From Pseudomonas sp. Bout1 (lineage in GTDB: Bacteria > Pseudomonadota > Gammaproteobacteria > Pseudomonadales > Pseudomonadaceae): a DNA stretch of 64,000 nt. The notes under the pieces were generated by a model. It worked only from the letters and a program-made list of their open reading frames with translations, was not told the DNA's origin and did no database searches. The position numbers and the translations under genes are program-made. Location of the stretch: positions 5,905,001-5,969,000 of the forward strand of contig NZ_JAVIWK010000001.1 of assembly GCF_034314165.1 (NCBI RefSeq). The letters run 5' to 3'. Positions 49,428 to 60,011 of this stretch are shown here, piece by piece (within the stretch, counting starts at the first letter, position 1; every line of letters starts with the position of its first letter).

Positions 49428-49433
49428 TATAAT
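49428..49433 (+). promoter_or_regulatory. -10 element before kdsD
   Basis: A perfect TATAAT 35 nt before the kdsD ATG; no good -35 is visible at 16-18 nt. It supports ATG 49468 over an in-frame start at 49405, which would lie upstream of the transcript. The rest of the 49176-49467 gap shows no gene. Confidence 0.5.
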
Positions 49434-49467
49434 CGCCGACTTTTCGTCAGGCTATACGATTTCAGAC

Positions 49468-50442
49468 ATGAGCCAATCCAGCGACCTTATTCAATCCGCA
49501 CAACGCACCATCCGCCTTGAGCTTGAAGCCGTAGAAGGTTTACTGGCCCATATCGACGCGGATTTCGTACGCGCATGCGAGATGATTCTGGCCAGCAAGG
49601 GCCGCGTTGTCGTGGTCGGCATGGGCAAATCCGGGCATGTCGGCAACAAGATCGCCGCCACCCTGGCAAGCACCGGGACCACCGCGTTCTTCGTGCATCC
49701 GGCCGAAGCCAGCCACGGCGACATGGGCATGATCACCCGGGATGACATCATCCTGGCGCTGTCCAACTCCGGCACCACCAACGAAATCGTGACCCTGCTG
49801 CCGCTGATCAAGCGCCTGGGCATCCAGTTGATCAGCGTGACCGGCAACCCGGACTCAACCCTGGCAAAAGCCGCCGAAGTGAATTTGAACGTGCACGTTG
49901 CCCACGAGGCCTGCCCGCTGAACCTCGCACCCACCTCCTCCACCACTGCGGCCCTGGTCATGGGCGACGCGCTGGCGGTGGCACTGCTGGAAGCCCGTGG
50001 GTTTACCGCCGAAGACTTCGCATTTTCCCATCCGGGTGGCGCCCTGGGCCGTCGCCTGCTGCTGAAAGTGGAAAACGTGATGCACGCCGGCGAAGAGTTG
50101 CCTCAAGTGGCGCGCGGCACCTTGCTTAAGGATGCCTTGATGGAAATGACCCTCAAGCGCCTGGGCATGACGGTGATACTGGAAGATGACGGGCGCCTGG
50201 CCGGGGTATTCACCGACGGCGACCTGCGCCGCACACTGGACCGCAACCTCAATATCCAGACCGCAACCATCGACGAAGTCATGACGCCTCACGGCAAGAC
50301 TGCACGCCCTGACATGCTCGCGGCCGAAGCGCTGAAGATCATGGAAGACCATAAAATTCTGGCGCTGGTGGTGGTCGACGGCGACGACCGCCCGGTTGGC
50401 GCCCTGAACATGCACGACTTGCTGCGTGCAGGAGTGATGTAA
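49468..50442 (+). CDS. kdsD: D-arabinose-5-phosphate isomerase KdsD
   Basis: A 324-aa enzyme converting ribulose-5-P to arabinose-5-P for Kdo synthesis. An N-terminal SIS domain (VVVGMGKSGHVGNKIAATLA, SNSGTTNE) is followed by two CBS domains (about residues 210-324). It directly abuts kdsC. First gene of the kdsD-kdsC-lptC-lptA-lptB run. Confidence 0.95.
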   Translation: MSQSSDLIQSAQRTIRLELEAVEGLLAHIDADFVRACEMILASKGRVVVVGMGKSGHVGNKIAATLASTGTTAFFVHPAEASHGDMGMITRDDIILALSNSGTTNEIVTLLPLIKRLGIQLISVTGNPDSTLAKAAEVNLNVHVAHEACPLNLAPTSSTTAALVMGDALAVALLEARGFTAEDFAFSHPGGALGRRLLLKVENVMHAGEELPQVARGTLLKDALMEMTLKRLGMTVILEDDGRLAGVFTDGDLRRTLDRNLNIQTATIDEVMTPHGKTARPDMLAAEALKIMEDHKILALVVVDGDDRPVGALNMHDLLRAGVM

Positions 50443-50967
50443 ATGACCACCGACCTGTTGCAACGGGGCAAAAACATCAAGCTGGCGATTTTCGACGTCG
50501 ACGGTGTACTCACAGATGGCCGCCTGTACTTTTTGGAAGACGGCAGCGAATTCAAGACGTTCAACACCCTCGACGGCCAGGGCATCAAGATGCTGATGGC
50601 GGCGGGCGTGCAAACCGGGATCATCAGCGGTCGCAAAACTCCGGTTGTGGAACGCCGCGCACAAAACCTGGGGATTCCTCACCTGTATCAGGGCCGCGAG
50701 GATAAACTGGTGGTCCTGGACGAGCTTCTTGGCCAACTCAACCTAAGCTATGAGCAGGTTGCCTACCTCGGTGACGACCTACCCGACCTGCCGGTGATTC
50801 GCCGGGTCGGCCTGGGCATGGCCGTGGCCAATGCGGCGGCGTTCGTTCGCGAACATGCCCATGGCGTAACGACAGCCCGTGGCGGCGAAGGCGCCGCCCG
50901 CGAGTTCTGCGAACTGATTCTGCGCGCCCAAGGCAGCCTTGAAGCGGCCCACGCCGCCTACCTATAG
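50443..50967 (+). CDS. kdsC: Kdo-8-phosphate phosphatase KdsC
   Basis: A 174-aa HAD phosphatase. The nucleophile motif FDVDGVLTDG and GDDLPDLPVI are clear. It releases Kdo from Kdo-8-phosphate. ATG 50443 follows the kdsD stop without a gap. C0-type HAD, no cap domain, forming tetramers in homologues. Confidence 0.95.
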   Translation: MTTDLLQRGKNIKLAIFDVDGVLTDGRLYFLEDGSEFKTFNTLDGQGIKMLMAAGVQTGIISGRKTPVVERRAQNLGIPHLYQGREDKLVVLDELLGQLNLSYEQVAYLGDDLPDLPVIRRVGLGMAVANAAAFVREHAHGVTTARGGEGAAREFCELILRAQGSLEAAHAAYL

Positions 50968-50975
50968 AGCGTTTT

Positions 50976-51548
50976 ATGTTGAGCAAAAAGATTCGCAATT
51001 TCCTGATATTCGCTGTCATCGCCGCCGTATTCCTGGCGGTAGGCTACTGGAATATCAGCCCGGAGCGCTTCCTCGACAAGCCCGTCGCACAGGTGGACGA
51101 GAGCGCTATCGACTATTACGCCATTAACGCCCATAGCATCCAGTACCTGCCCGATGGCAAGGTCCAGTATGAAATGACCTCGGACAAGGTCGAACACCTG
51201 AAGGCATCCGAGGTCACGTTATTGACCAAGCCGGACATGAACCTGTATCGCGGCGCCGAATTCCCATGGCACGTCACCAGTGAGCGTGGCGAGGTCAACC
51301 CGGACGGCACCCAAGTGGAATTGATTGACTCGGTACGTGTAGCCCGCACCGACGCCAAGGACCGCGACACCATTATTACCAGCAGTCGCATGACCGTATT
51401 CCCACAGAAGCAATATGCGCAGACCGAGCAAGACGTTAGAATTGACGGCGCTGGCGGTGTATCGACTGGCAAGGGAATGAAAGCGTATTTGAAAGAAAGC
51501 AGGATACACCTGCTATCGAACGTAAGAGGACAGTATGAGGCTCGTTAA
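50976..51548 (+). CDS. lptC: LPS export protein LptC
   Basis: A 190-aa bitopic inner-membrane protein with one N-terminal helix (residues 7-25) and a beta-jellyroll domain (YYAINAHSIQYLPDGKVQYE). It passes LPS from LptB2FG to LptA. Overlaps lptA by 14 nt. Confidence 0.93.
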   Translation: MLSKKIRNFLIFAVIAAVFLAVGYWNISPERFLDKPVAQVDESAIDYYAINAHSIQYLPDGKVQYEMTSDKVEHLKASEVTLLTKPDMNLYRGAEFPWHVTSERGEVNPDGTQVELIDSVRVARTDAKDRDTIITSSRMTVFPQKQYAQTEQDVRIDGAGGVSTGKGMKAYLKESRIHLLSNVRGQYEAR

Positions 51549-52107
51549 AACCCTCCCTATTTTGCTCGGCCTGGGCGCAGCACTGGGAAGCGTGAGCGCC
51601 TGGGCTCTGCCGAACGATAGCCAGCAACCGATCCATATCCAGGCCGATGACGCGCAACTGGATGACAAGAAAGGTATTGCGACCTACACCGGCGACGTGA
51701 TCATCACTCAGGGCTCGATGAAAGTGACGGGTAATACCGTGACGCTGACTCGCACCCCGGCAGGCGATATCGACGTGGTCACCTCGGTTGGCAACCTGGC
51801 GTATTTCGAACAGCTGCAAAAAGTGGGCGACCCTACGCCAGTCAAAGGCTACGGCAAGACGATCCAGTACCATGCACAGCAAAATCGCATCGTACTGATC
51901 GACCAGGCCCGGGTGATCAATGACGGCAACACCACCGACGGCGAAAAAATCGTCTACGACACGGTGAAGCAGATTGCCCAGGCCGGTCGTGCCACCGGTT
52001 CCAAAATCGGCACGCCGAAGCCGCGCATCGACATGGTTATCCAGCCGAAGCCGAAACCGGGCGCAGCCCAGCCGGCGCCGAAACCCGACGCGAAGAAGGC
52101 GAATTGA
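51535..52107 (+). CDS. lptA: LPS transport bridge protein LptA (LptH)
   Basis: A 190-aa periplasmic protein with signal peptide (residues 1-23, ending SAWA). The OstA/LptA jellyroll ([20 protein letters not shown]) forms the bridge between LptC and LptD. The C-terminal tail is Lys/Pro/Ala-rich (about 25 residues). In P. aeruginosa the counterpart is named LptH. Confidence 0.93.
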   Translation: MRLVKTLPILLGLGAALGSVSAWALPNDSQQPIHIQADDAQLDDKKGIATYTGDVIITQGSMKVTGNTVTLTRTPAGDIDVVTSVGNLAYFEQLQKVGDPTPVKGYGKTIQYHAQQNRIVLIDQARVINDGNTTDGEKIVYDTVKQIAQAGRATGSKIGTPKPRIDMVIQPKPKPGAAQPAPKPDAKKAN

Positions 52108-52832
52108 TGGCAACCCTGAAAGCCCAGCATCTGGCCAAGGCCTATAAAAGCCGGCAGGTCGTGCGCGACGTGAGCCTGTCGATCGACAGCGGGCAGATCG
52201 TCGGCTTGCTCGGCCCCAACGGTGCGGGCAAGACCACCTGCTTCTACATGATCGTGGGCCTCGTACAGGCCGATCAGGGCCGCGTGCTGATCGACGACCT
52301 GGACGTGAGCCACCAGCCCATGCACGGTCGCGCCCAAGCAGGCATTGGCTATCTCCCGCAGGAGGCGTCGATCTTCCGCAAACTGTCGGTTTCCGACAAC
52401 ATCATGGCCATCCTCGAGACCCGCAAGGAACTCGACCGCGCCGGGCGCAAGCAAGAGCTGGAAAGCCTGCTGCAGGAATTCCACATCAACCACATTCGCG
52501 ACAACCTCGGCATGAGCCTGTCCGGCGGTGAGCGTCGTCGCGTGGAAATCGCCCGCGCCCTGGCCACTGCGCCGAAGTTCATCCTGCTGGACGAACCTTT
52601 CGCCGGTGTCGACCCGATCTCGGTCGGCGATATCAAGCAGATCATCCATCACCTCAAGGCCAAGGGCATCGGTGTATTGATCACCGACCACAATGTCCGC
52701 GAGACCCTCGATATCTGCGAAACCGCGTATATCGTCAACGATGGGCAACTGATTGCCGAAGGTGACTCGGCCACCATCCTGGCCAATGAACTGGTCAAGG
52801 AAGTGTATCTGGGTCACGAGTTCCGCCTGTAA
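52107..52832 (+). CDS. lptB: LPS export ATPase LptB
   Basis: A 241-aa ABC ATPase. Walker [11 protein letters not shown], signature [15 protein letters not shown], Walker [14 protein letters not shown]-loop TDHNVRE. ATG 52107 overlaps the lptA stop by one base. It powers LPS extraction with LptF and LptG, encoded elsewhere. Confidence 0.96.
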   Translation: MATLKAQHLAKAYKSRQVVRDVSLSIDSGQIVGLLGPNGAGKTTCFYMIVGLVQADQGRVLIDDLDVSHQPMHGRAQAGIGYLPQEASIFRKLSVSDNIMAILETRKELDRAGRKQELESLLQEFHINHIRDNLGMSLSGGERRRVEIARALATAPKFILLDEPFAGVDPISVGDIKQIIHHLKAKGIGVLITDHNVRETLDICETAYIVNDGQLIAEGDSATILANELVKEVYLGHEFRL

Positions 52833-52934
52833 ACACGGTGGTATCAGGCCATTCGCCATGGAGCGCGGGAGTCAATAAAAACCTCAGAATTTTTATTGTT
52901 ACCGCGCTCTAGGCAAAGCCCCCGATATCAGGCA

Positions 52935-52940
52935 TATAAT
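52935..52940 (+). promoter_or_regulatory. -10 element before rpoN
   Basis: TATAAT lies 77 nt before the rpoN ATG in the 184-nt gap after lptB; the -35 region is poor. It suggests rpoN has its own promoter. Confidence 0.4.
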
Positions 52941-53016
52941 TTGCTTATGTTTGGCGCTCACGCGCCCTGTCGTGGATGGCGCATTGCGCCGGCGAATAAG
53001 GTGTTAAGCCCCTGCC

Positions 53017-54510
53017 ATGAAACCATCGCTAGTCCTGAGAATGGGCCAGCAGCTGACGATGACACCTCAGCTGCAACAGGCCATCCGCCTGCTCCAATTG
53101 TCGACCCTGGACCTGCAACAGGAAATCCAGGAGGCCCTGGAGTCCAATCCGATGCTCGAACGCCAGGAAGAAGGCGACGACTTCGATAATGCAGACCCGC
53201 TTGCCGACAACATCGAGCAAAAACCCAACCCCGACGTACAGGAAACCTCCTACCAGGAAACCGCCCCCACGGTGGACAACCTTGAGGAAGGTGAATGGAA
53301 CGAACGCATTCCCAATGAACTTCCCGTCGACACCGCCTGGGAAGACGTCTACCAGACCAGCGCCAGCAGCCTGCCCAGCAATGATGATGACGAGTGGGAC
53401 TTCACTACCCGAACCTCCGCCGGCGAGAGCCTGCAGAGCCATCTGCTCTGGCAACTGAACCTGGCACCGATGTCTGACACCGATCGACTGATCGCTGTGA
53501 CCCTGATCGACTGCATCAACAATCAGGGCTATTTGGACGAGTCCCTTGAGGAGATCCTCGAGGCCTTCGACCCGGAACTGGACATCGAACTGGACGAAAT
53601 CGAAGCCGTCTTGCACCGCATCCAGCAGTTCGAGCCCGCCGGTATCGGCGCGCGCACCCTGAGCGAGTGCCTGCTGCTGCAACTGCGCCAATTGCCGGCC
53701 AAGACCCCTTGGCTGGCCGAGGCGCAGCGCCTGGTCACCGACTACATCGACCTGCTCGGCAGCCGCGACTACAGCCAGCTGATGCGCCGCATGAAGCTCA
53801 AGGAAGATGACCTGCGCCAGATCATCGAGCTGGTGCAGAGCCTGAACCCTCGCCCTGGCTCGCAGATCGAGTCCAGCGAAGCCGAATACGTGGTGCCCGA
53901 CGTGATCGTGCGCAAGGACAACGAGCGCTGGCTGGTGGAGTTGAACCAGGAATCGGTGCCGCGCCTGCGGGTCAACCCGCAATACGCAGGCTTTGTGCGC
54001 CGCGCCGACACCAGCGCCGACAACACCTTCATGCGTAACCAGTTGCAGGAAGCCCGCTGGTTCATCAAGAGCCTGCAAAGCCGCAACGAAACCCTGATGA
54101 AAGTCGCCACCCAGATCGTCGAGCACCAGCGCGGCTTCCTGGAATACGGCGATGAAGCGATGAAGCCGCTGGTATTGCACGATATCGCCGAGGCGGTGGG
54201 CATGCACGAATCAACGATTTCCCGGGTAACCACACAAAAATTCATGCATACCCCACGGGGTATCTATGAGCTGAAATACTTTTTCTCCAGCCACGTCAGC
54301 ACCTCCGAAGGCGGCGAATGCTCGTCCACGGCGATCCGCGCGATCATCAAAAAACTGGTTGCCGCGGAAAATCAGAAAAAGCCGTTGAGTGACAGCAAGA
54401 TCGCTGGTTTACTGGAGGCACAAGGCATTCAGGTCGCCCGTCGAACCGTCGCCAAGTACCGCGAGTCCCTTGGGATCGCGCCTTCCAGCGAGCGTAAGCG
54501 TTTGATGTGA
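53017..54510 (+). CDS. rpoN: RNA polymerase sigma-54 factor
   Basis: A 497-aa sigma factor. Region I ([20 protein letters not shown]) is Gln-rich and binds core and activators; region II is acidic (about residues 50-120); the core-binding and DNA-binding parts follow; the RpoN box [14 protein letters not shown] is at the C-terminus. It directs transcription of nitrogen, flagellar and many catabolic genes. It heads rpoN-hpf-ptsN-rapZ-ptsO. Confidence 0.98.
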   Translation: MKPSLVLRMGQQLTMTPQLQQAIRLLQLSTLDLQQEIQEALESNPMLERQEEGDDFDNADPLADNIEQKPNPDVQETSYQETAPTVDNLEEGEWNERIPNELPVDTAWEDVYQTSASSLPSNDDDEWDFTTRTSAGESLQSHLLWQLNLAPMSDTDRLIAVTLIDCINNQGYLDESLEEILEAFDPELDIELDEIEAVLHRIQQFEPAGIGARTLSECLLLQLRQLPAKTPWLAEAQRLVTDYIDLLGSRDYSQLMRRMKLKEDDLRQIIELVQSLNPRPGSQIESSEAEYVVPDVIVRKDNERWLVELNQESVPRLRVNPQYAGFVRRADTSADNTFMRNQLQEARWFIKSLQSRNETLMKVATQIVEHQRGFLEYGDEAMKPLVLHDIAEAVGMHESTISRVTTQKFMHTPRGIYELKYFFSSHVSTSEGGECSSTAIRAIIKKLVAAENQKKPLSDSKIAGLLEAQGIQVARRTVAKYRESLGIAPSSERKRLM

Positions 54511-54585
54511 CGGGCGGGCCATAGCGTTCCAGTGGCAGGCACCCCGGCCTGCCGCTTTATGCACTGGCAACGAAGGAGAAGCTGT

Positions 54586-54891
54586 ATGCAAGTCAACATC
54601 AGTGGACACCATGTAGAAGTCACCCCTCCATTGCGCGAATACGTCGAGCAGAAGCTGAAACGACTTGAGGGTCATTTCGACAAGATCACCAATGTGCAGG
54701 TCATCATGAAGGTCGATAAGCTTCAGCAGAAAATCGAAGCGACCTTGCAGATACCCGGTGGCGAAGTGGTCGCCAATGCCGAGCATGAAGACATGTATGC
54801 ATCGATCGATGCCTTGACTGACAAGCTTGACCGCCAACTTAAAAAGCATAAGGAAAAGCAGCAGAGCCTTCTTCAAGGCACCGGCCGCTAA
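54586..54891 (+). CDS. hpf: Ribosome hibernation promoting factor (short HPF)
   Basis: A 101-aa protein beginning MQVNISGHHVEVTPPLREYV. It binds the 30S decoding region and aids dimerisation or silencing of idle ribosomes. AAGGAG precedes ATG 54586; an in-frame upstream start at 54532 is not needed. Lies between rpoN and ptsN as usual. Confidence 0.95.
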   Translation: MQVNISGHHVEVTPPLREYVEQKLKRLEGHFDKITNVQVIMKVDKLQQKIEATLQIPGGEVVANAEHEDMYASIDALTDKLDRQLKKHKEKQQSLLQGTGR

Positions 54892-54903
54892 CACTCCCCA
54901 CCC

Positions 54904-55368
54904 ATGATTCGACTTGAAACCATCCTGACCCCCGGCCGTTCCCTCGTGAACGTGCCGGGCGGCAGTAAAAAGCGTGCCCTCGAACAAATTGCCAACCTGA
55001 TCGGCCGCGAAGTGCCCGAGCTGGATACGCAAGCTGTGTACGAGGCTCTGATCGCCCGTGAAAAGCTCGGCTCGACCGGCTTTGGCAACGGCATCGCCAT
55101 TCCTCACTGCCGCTTGCAAGGCTGTGAATCTCCGGTCAGCGCCCTGCTGCACCTGGATGCCCCAATCGATTTCGACGCCATCGATGGCGCCCCGGTCGAC
55201 CTGCTGTTTGTACTGCTGGTCCCGCAAGCTGCCACCGATGCGCACCTGGAACTGCTTCGGCAGATCGCCAGCATGCTCGACCGCAAGGAAGTACGCGACA
55301 AACTGCGCAGCGCCTCCAGCAACGAGGCGCTCTATCAGGTCGTCCTGGATGAACAAAGCAGGCATTAA
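54904..55368 (+). CDS. ptsN: Nitrogen PTS protein EIIA-Ntr
   Basis: A 154-aa EIIA domain. The phosphorylated histidine is H68 in [11 protein letters not shown]. It receives phosphate from PtsO and regulates potassium, nitrogen and envelope functions. 12 nt after hpf. Confidence 0.95.
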   Translation: MIRLETILTPGRSLVNVPGGSKKRALEQIANLIGREVPELDTQAVYEALIAREKLGSTGFGNGIAIPHCRLQGCESPVSALLHLDAPIDFDAIDGAPVDLLFVLLVPQAATDAHLELLRQIASMLDRKEVRDKLRSASSNEALYQVVLDEQSRH

Positions 55369-55370
55369 TC

Positions 55371-56228
55371 ATGCGTTTGATCATCGTCAGTGGCCGGTCC
55401 GGCTCAGGCAAAAGCACGGCCCTCAATGTTCTTGAGGACAACGGCTTCTATTGCATCGACAACCTGCCCGCCGGCCTGCTGCCGGAACTGGCGGAACGCG
55501 CACTGATTCACACTGAGCTCGCGCAACCACTGGTCGCTGTCTCGATCGACGCCCGAAACCTGCCCAGCCACCTCACACGCTTCCCTGAGCTGCTCGAAGA
55601 AGTGCGCGCCAAGCACATCCATTGCGATGTGCTGTACCTGGACGCCGACGAAGAGACCCTGCTCAAGCGCTTCTCCGAAACCCGTCGACGCCACCCTCTT
55701 AGCAGCCCGCATCGCTCGCTGGCCGAAGCCATCGAAGACGAGACCAAGCTGCTGGGGCCGATCATTGACCTGGCTGACCTCAAGATCAACACCACCAGCC
55801 TGAACCTGTATCAACTGCGTGATGCGATCAAGCTGCGCCTGCTGAACCAGCCAGAGCCGGGCACGGCGTTCCTCGTGGAGTCGTTTGGCTTCAAGCGTGG
55901 CATGCCGGTGGATGCCGACCTGGTGTTTGACGTGCGCTGCCTGCCCAACCCGTATTGGAAGCCGGAATTGCGCGATCAGTCCGGGCTGGACGAGCCTGTG
56001 GCCGAGTACCTGGCGGCGCAACCGGATGTGGAGGAGATGTTCCAGGACATCTCCAGCTACCTGCTCAAGTGGCTGCCGCGTTTTGCGGCCAGCAACCGGG
56101 CTTATGTCACCATCGCCATTGGCTGCACCGGCGGCCATCACCGTTCCGTCTACCTGACCGAACGCCTGGGCAAGGTGCTGCACCAAACCCTCAAGAACGT
56201 CCAGGTTCGCCACCGCGACCTCAGCTGA
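55371..56228 (+). CDS. rapZ: RNase adapter / nucleotide-binding protein RapZ
   Basis: A 285-aa protein. Walker [10 protein letters not shown] (residues 8-16), and C-terminal conserved [18 protein letters not shown]. In E. coli it directs RNase E to GlmZ; in pseudomonads the RNA target is not established. Tightly coupled to ptsN (2 nt gap). Confidence 0.94.
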   Translation: MRLIIVSGRSGSGKSTALNVLEDNGFYCIDNLPAGLLPELAERALIHTELAQPLVAVSIDARNLPSHLTRFPELLEEVRAKHIHCDVLYLDADEETLLKRFSETRRRHPLSSPHRSLAEAIEDETKLLGPIIDLADLKINTTSLNLYQLRDAIKLRLLNQPEPGTAFLVESFGFKRGMPVDADLVFDVRCLPNPYWKPELRDQSGLDEPVAEYLAAQPDVEEMFQDISSYLLKWLPRFAASNRAYVTIAIGCTGGHHRSVYLTERLGKVLHQTLKNVQVRHRDLS

Positions 56229-56244
56229 AAGGAACACCCCCGCG

Positions 56245-56517
56245 ATGCCCGCTCTGGAAATTGAAATCATCAACAAGCTGGGCCTGCACGCCCGGGCCTC
56301 GGCCAAGTTCGTCGGCGTTGCCGGGCAGTTCCCTTGCCAGATCCGCGCCGGGCGCACACAGGAATCCATGGTCGACGGCAAAAGCATCATGGCCATGATG
56401 ATGCTGGCTGCGGGCAAGGGCACAAAGATTCATTTGAAGACCGAAGGCGAACAAGAGCAGGAAGCCCTGGATGCGCTGGTGGCGTTGATCAACAACTTCT
56501 TTGACGAAGGCGAGTAA
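56245..56517 (+). CDS. ptsO: Nitrogen PTS phosphocarrier NPr
   Basis: A 90-aa HPr-like protein with active-site histidine H15 in KLGLHARASAKFV. It carries phosphate from PtsP to PtsN. Last gene of the rpoN cluster; a REPIN follows. Confidence 0.95.
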   Translation: MPALEIEIINKLGLHARASAKFVGVAGQFPCQIRAGRTQESMVDGKSIMAMMMLAAGKGTKIHLKTEGEQEQEALDALVALINNFFDEGE

Positions 56518-56524
56518 CACCCTC

Positions 56525-56607
56525 TGTAGGAGCCGGCTTGCCGGCGATTGGCCCACAAGTCTTGCACTGACCTCAGGAACGCCATCGCCGGCAAGCCGGC
56601 TCCTACA
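56525..56607. repeat. REPIN (TGTAGGAGCCGGCTTGCCGG type)
   Basis: TGTAGGAGCCGGCTTGCCGG and CCGGCAAGCCGGCTCCTACA are exact complements around a 43-nt spacer. It lies between the convergent ptsO and zip genes and differs in core from the other REP families in the window. Confidence 0.88.
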
Positions 56608-56625
56608 AGGAATTTGGCAGAGTTC

Positions 56626-57519
56626 CTAGCCCAACGCTGTATCCATCACCATCATCAAGCAAAACCCGATGCACAACCCGAGGCTGGCGAGCTTGTCATG
56701 GCCATTGCGCCGCGACTCGGGAATGACTTCGTGCGTCACCACCAACAGCATCGCCCCGGCCGCCAGCGCCAACCCCAGCGGCAACAGCACCTGCGCCAGG
56801 CTCACCAGCCAGGCGCACAGCACCGCAAACACCGGCTCCACCAGGCCAGACGCCGCGCCAATCAGGAACGCCTTGACCCGCGACATCCCTGCCCCGGCCA
56901 GCACCAGCGCGATAACCAAACCCTCCGGCACATCCTGTAATGCGATGCCCATGGCCAGGCTGTCGGCATCGGGCATGCCGCCACCCGCCGAAACACCCAC
57001 CGCCATGCCTTCAGGAATGTTGTGGGCAATGATGGCGAACACAAACAGCCAGATGCGCGGCGGTATCACCGGATGTTCCGCACTGCCCACCAGCATTTCC
57101 GGGCTGGCGCCGGAGACCTTGCGATCTACCAGGTACAACCCGAAAGCGCCTAGCATGATGCCGAAACTGATCAGGCCACTGGCGGCCCAGGGCGTCAGCC
57201 CCAGGCTTTCAGCCGCCGCGATACCCGGCACGATCAGCGAAAACGCAGTCGCCGCCAGCATCACCCCCGCACCAAAGCCGAGCAGCGTGTCACTCACCGC
57301 CAACGGCATCCGGCGAATTACCAGTACCGGCACGGCGCCCAAGGCGGTGCCAAGCGCGCAAATGGCACCACCCTGCAAGGCCCGCAGGATGCGCGGTTCC
57401 AGGTCAAGCCAGGCCAGCCCTTGGGCCACCAGCAATGCCGTTCCTGCCAATAGCAGCAGCGAGCCAAACGCATAACGAAACATCCGCACGCTGCTGATCG
57501 CCAGTGTTTCAGTGCCCAT
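56626..57519 (-). CDS. ZIP family divalent metal transporter
   Basis: A 297-aa membrane protein with about eight helices. The metal-site motifs HNIPEGMAVG and QDVPEG in helices IV and V are typical of bacterial ZIP (ZupT-like) importers of Zn, Fe or Mn. In PAO1 a ZIP gene also follows sodM, and with the Mn-type sodA here Mn or Fe is plausible. 31 nt downstream of sodA. Confidence 0.88.
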   Translation of the reverse strand: MGTETLAISSVRMFRYAFGSLLLLAGTALLVAQGLAWLDLEPRILRALQGGAICALGTALGAVPVLVIRRMPLAVSDTLLGFGAGVMLAATAFSLIVPGIAAAESLGLTPWAASGLISFGIMLGAFGLYLVDRKVSGASPEMLVGSAEHPVIPPRIWLFVFAIIAHNIPEGMAVGVSAGGGMPDADSLAMGIALQDVPEGLVIALVLAGAGMSRVKAFLIGAASGLVEPVFAVLCAWLVSLAQVLLPLGLALAAGAMLLVVTHEVIPESRRNGHDKLASLGLCIGFCLMMVMDTALG

Positions 57520-57550
57520 AGTCGGCCTTAGATCTTGTTATAGAGGAGTT

Positions 57551-58162
57551 TCAGCCCAGCGCAGCCTGGTAGCGTCCGGCAACTTCCGGCCAGTTGATGA
57601 CGCTGTAGAACGCGTTGATGTATTCCGGACGCCGGTTCTGGTACAGCAGGTAGTAAGCGTGCTCCCAGACGTCCAGACCGAGGATTGGCGTGTTGCCGTT
57701 CATCAGCGGGCTGTCCTGGTTGCCGCTGCTCTCCACCACCAGGGTCTTTTGTGGGGTAACGCTCAACCACGCCCAGCCACTGCCGAACCGGGTCAATGCG
57801 GCTTTGGTGAATGCCTCCTTGAAGGCGTCGAAACCACCCAATTGTTCGTCGATGGCTTTACCCAGCGCACCCTCTGGCTTGCCGCCGCCCTTGGGCGACA
57901 TCACGGCCCAGAACAACGAGTGGTTGGCGTGGCCGCCGCCCTGGTTGATCACCGCCGCCCGGAGTTTTTCCGGCAGTTGCTGCACGCTGGACACCAACTT
58001 CTCCACCGGCCACCCGGCAAACTCGGTGCCTTCGACGGCCGCGTTGAGGTTGTTGATATAGGTCTGGTGGTGCTTGGTGTAGTGGATCTCCATGGTTTGC
58101 GCATCGATATGCGGTTCAAGGGCGTCGTAGGCGTAAGGCAAGGCCGGCAAGGTGTAGGACAT
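57551..58162 (-). CDS. sodA: Superoxide dismutase, Mn type
   Basis: A 203-aa enzyme. [17 protein letters not shown] and NHSLFW carry the first two metal histidines; DVWEHAYYL the Asp and last His. The [11 protein letters not shown] and Gln positions favour the Mn form. ATG 58162. Downstream of fumC and orfX in the fagA-fumC-orfX-sodA operon, which is induced by iron limitation in P. aeruginosa. Confidence 0.94.
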   Translation of the reverse strand: MSYTLPALPYAYDALEPHIDAQTMEIHYTKHHQTYINNLNAAVEGTEFAGWPVEKLVSSVQQLPEKLRAAVINQGGGHANHSLFWAVMSPKGGGKPEGALGKAIDEQLGGFDAFKEAFTKAALTRFGSGWAWLSVTPQKTLVVESSGNQDSPLMNGNTPILGLDVWEHAYYLLYQNRRPEYINAFYSVINWPEVAGRYQAALG

Positions 58163-58163
58163 A

Positions 58164-58607
58164 TCAATGAGCTCCATAAAAAGGGCTGTTGCGGGTCGAC
58201 GCATCCGAGGGCGCCACGTTGCTGCCCAGCAGGCGGTGGGTACGCGGGTACTCACCGTGATCGCTGATGAAATTCAGCAGTTCGACGTAGGTCTTGCTGC
58301 TCTGGCGCAGGGCCGCCTCGCGCAATAGCGGGTTAAGGCGGGTGTCCTGCAGGGTCTGCAGCAGGCGCTGGTGAATGGCACAGAGGTATTCCGCGCTTTC
58401 CTCCGGCTGGTTCAGGCGCAGGTGCAGGTCTGCCAGGTTGTGATGGGAAATGACGCAAGCCGCCACCGCTTCGTCGGCATCCGCCCAACGCTCAAACAAC
58501 ACTTGAGCCAGGGCCAGGGCTTGCAGGTAGGCCTCGCGGGCATCTACCAGCTCGCCTGCCATAAAGCAGCGATTGGCCCGTTCGATCGTGCGTTTCCAGT
58601 GCTCCAT
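58164..58607 (-). CDS. OrfX of the fumC-sodA operon
   Basis: A 147-aa soluble helical protein with TPR-like repeats ([20 protein letters not shown]). It matches in position the PA4469-type gene between fumC1 and sodM. Function unknown. One nt separates its stop from the sodA start. Confidence 0.8.
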   Translation of the reverse strand: MEHWKRTIERANRCFMAGELVDAREAYLQALALAQVLFERWADADEAVAACVISHHNLADLHLRLNQPEESAEYLCAIHQRLLQTLQDTRLNPLLREAALRQSSKTYVELLNFISDHGEYPRTHRLLGSNVAPSDASTRNSPFYGAH

Positions 58608-58634
58608 GGTGAGCCTCCAAAGCAGGGTCGGTGA

Positions 58635-60011
58635 TTACACGCCGCCGGCCGTGAGCTTTTCCGGATCCAGCAGGGTTTCCAGTTGGCTGCGGGGCAAGTC
58701 GGTGTGTTCGAGCGCCACGTCAATTACCGGGCGGCCCTGTTGATAGGCCTTCTTGGCGATTTCGGCGGCCTTTTGGTAACCAATGATCGGGTTGAGTGCG
58801 GTCACCAGGATCGGGTTGCGTGAGAGCGCTTCCTTGAGCTTGGCTTCGTTGACCTTGAAGCTGGCGATGGCCTTGTCGGCCAGCAGGCGGCTGGAGTTGG
58901 CCAGCAATTCCAGGCTGTTGAGCAGGTTCTGGGCGATGATCGGCAACATCACGTTGAGTTCGAAATTGCCGGACTGGCCGGCGATGGTGATCACCGTGTC
59001 ATTGCCGATGACTTGTGCGGCAACCATCGCGGTGGCTTCCGGAATCACCGGGTTGACCTTGCCCGGCATGATCGAGGAGCCCGGCTGCAGGCCTTCCAGT
59101 TCGATTTCACCGAGGCCGGCCAGCGGGCCGGAGTTCATCCAGCGCAGGTCGTTGGCGATTTTCATCAAGGACACGGCGGTGGTCTTGAGCTGCCCGGAGA
59201 CCGCGACGGCAGTATCCTGGGAGCCAATCAGCGCAAACAGATTCTTGCCGGGCGTGAACTGAACCTGGGTCAGGCTGCTCAGTTGTTGGCTGAAGCGCGC
59301 CGCAAACTCAGGATGCGCATTGATCCCGGTGCCGACGGCCGTGCCGCCCTGCGCCAGCGCCTGCAAGCTCGGCAGCAGGTCTTGCAGGTGGCCGATATTC
59401 GCCTTGAGCTGCTGGGCCCAGCCGTTGAGTACCTGGCTCATGCGCACCGGCATGGCGTCCATCAGGTGCGTGCGGCCGGTCTTGACGAAGCGGTGCACCT
59501 CTTCAGCCTTGTGCTCGATCACCTGCACCAAGTGCAGCAATGCCGGCAGGGTCTGTTCATGCAGCACCAGCGCCGCGCTCACATGAATGGTGGTCGGAAT
59601 GATGTCGTTGCTGCTCTGGCCGCAATTGACGTGGTCATTGGGGTTGACCGGCTCACCCAGCAAACGGCTGGCGAGGGTCGCAATCACTTCGTTGGCGTTC
59701 ATGTTGGAGCTGGTGCCGGAACCGGTCTGGAAGATATCCACCGGGAAGTGCTGCATGAAGTCGCCTTCCAGCAAACCCTGGGCAGCATCGACGATGGCCT
59801 TGCCTTGGGCTTCACTCAGTTGTTTGAGCTCAACGTTGGCCTTGGCGGCGGCCGCCTTGGCCAGGATCAGCGCACGGATGAACTGCGCCGGCATGCGCTG
59901 GTGGCTGATGGGAAAGTTGTTCACCGCACGCTGGGTTTGCGCGCCATACAAGGCCTCGGCGGGCACTTGCAGTTCGCCCATGCTGTCGCGTTCGATACGG
60001 GTGTTACTCAT
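58635..60011 (-). CDS. fumC: Fumarate hydratase, class II
   Basis: A 458-aa iron-independent fumarase. Signature GSSIMPGKVNP and TGSGTSSNMNANEV are the active-site regions. ATG 60011 begins MSNTRIERDSMGELQVP. Being cluster-free, it replaces Fe-S fumarases when iron is scarce, fitting the Fur-type site upstream. It overlaps fagA by 8 nt. Confidence 0.95.
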   Translation of the reverse strand: MSNTRIERDSMGELQVPAEALYGAQTQRAVNNFPISHQRMPAQFIRALILAKAAAAKANVELKQLSEAQGKAIVDAAQGLLEGDFMQHFPVDIFQTGSGTSSNMNANEVIATLASRLLGEPVNPNDHVNCGQSSNDIIPTTIHVSAALVLHEQTLPALLHLVQVIEHKAEEVHRFVKTGRTHLMDAMPVRMSQVLNGWAQQLKANIGHLQDLLPSLQALAQGGTAVGTGINAHPEFAARFSQQLSSLTQVQFTPGKNLFALIGSQDTAVAVSGQLKTTAVSLMKIANDLRWMNSGPLAGLGEIELEGLQPGSSIMPGKVNPVIPEATAMVAAQVIGNDTVITIAGQSGNFELNVMLPIIAQNLLNSLELLANSSRLLADKAIASFKVNEAKLKEALSRNPILVTALNPIIGYQKAAEIAKKAYQQGRPVIDVALEHTDLPRSQLETLLDPEKLTAGGV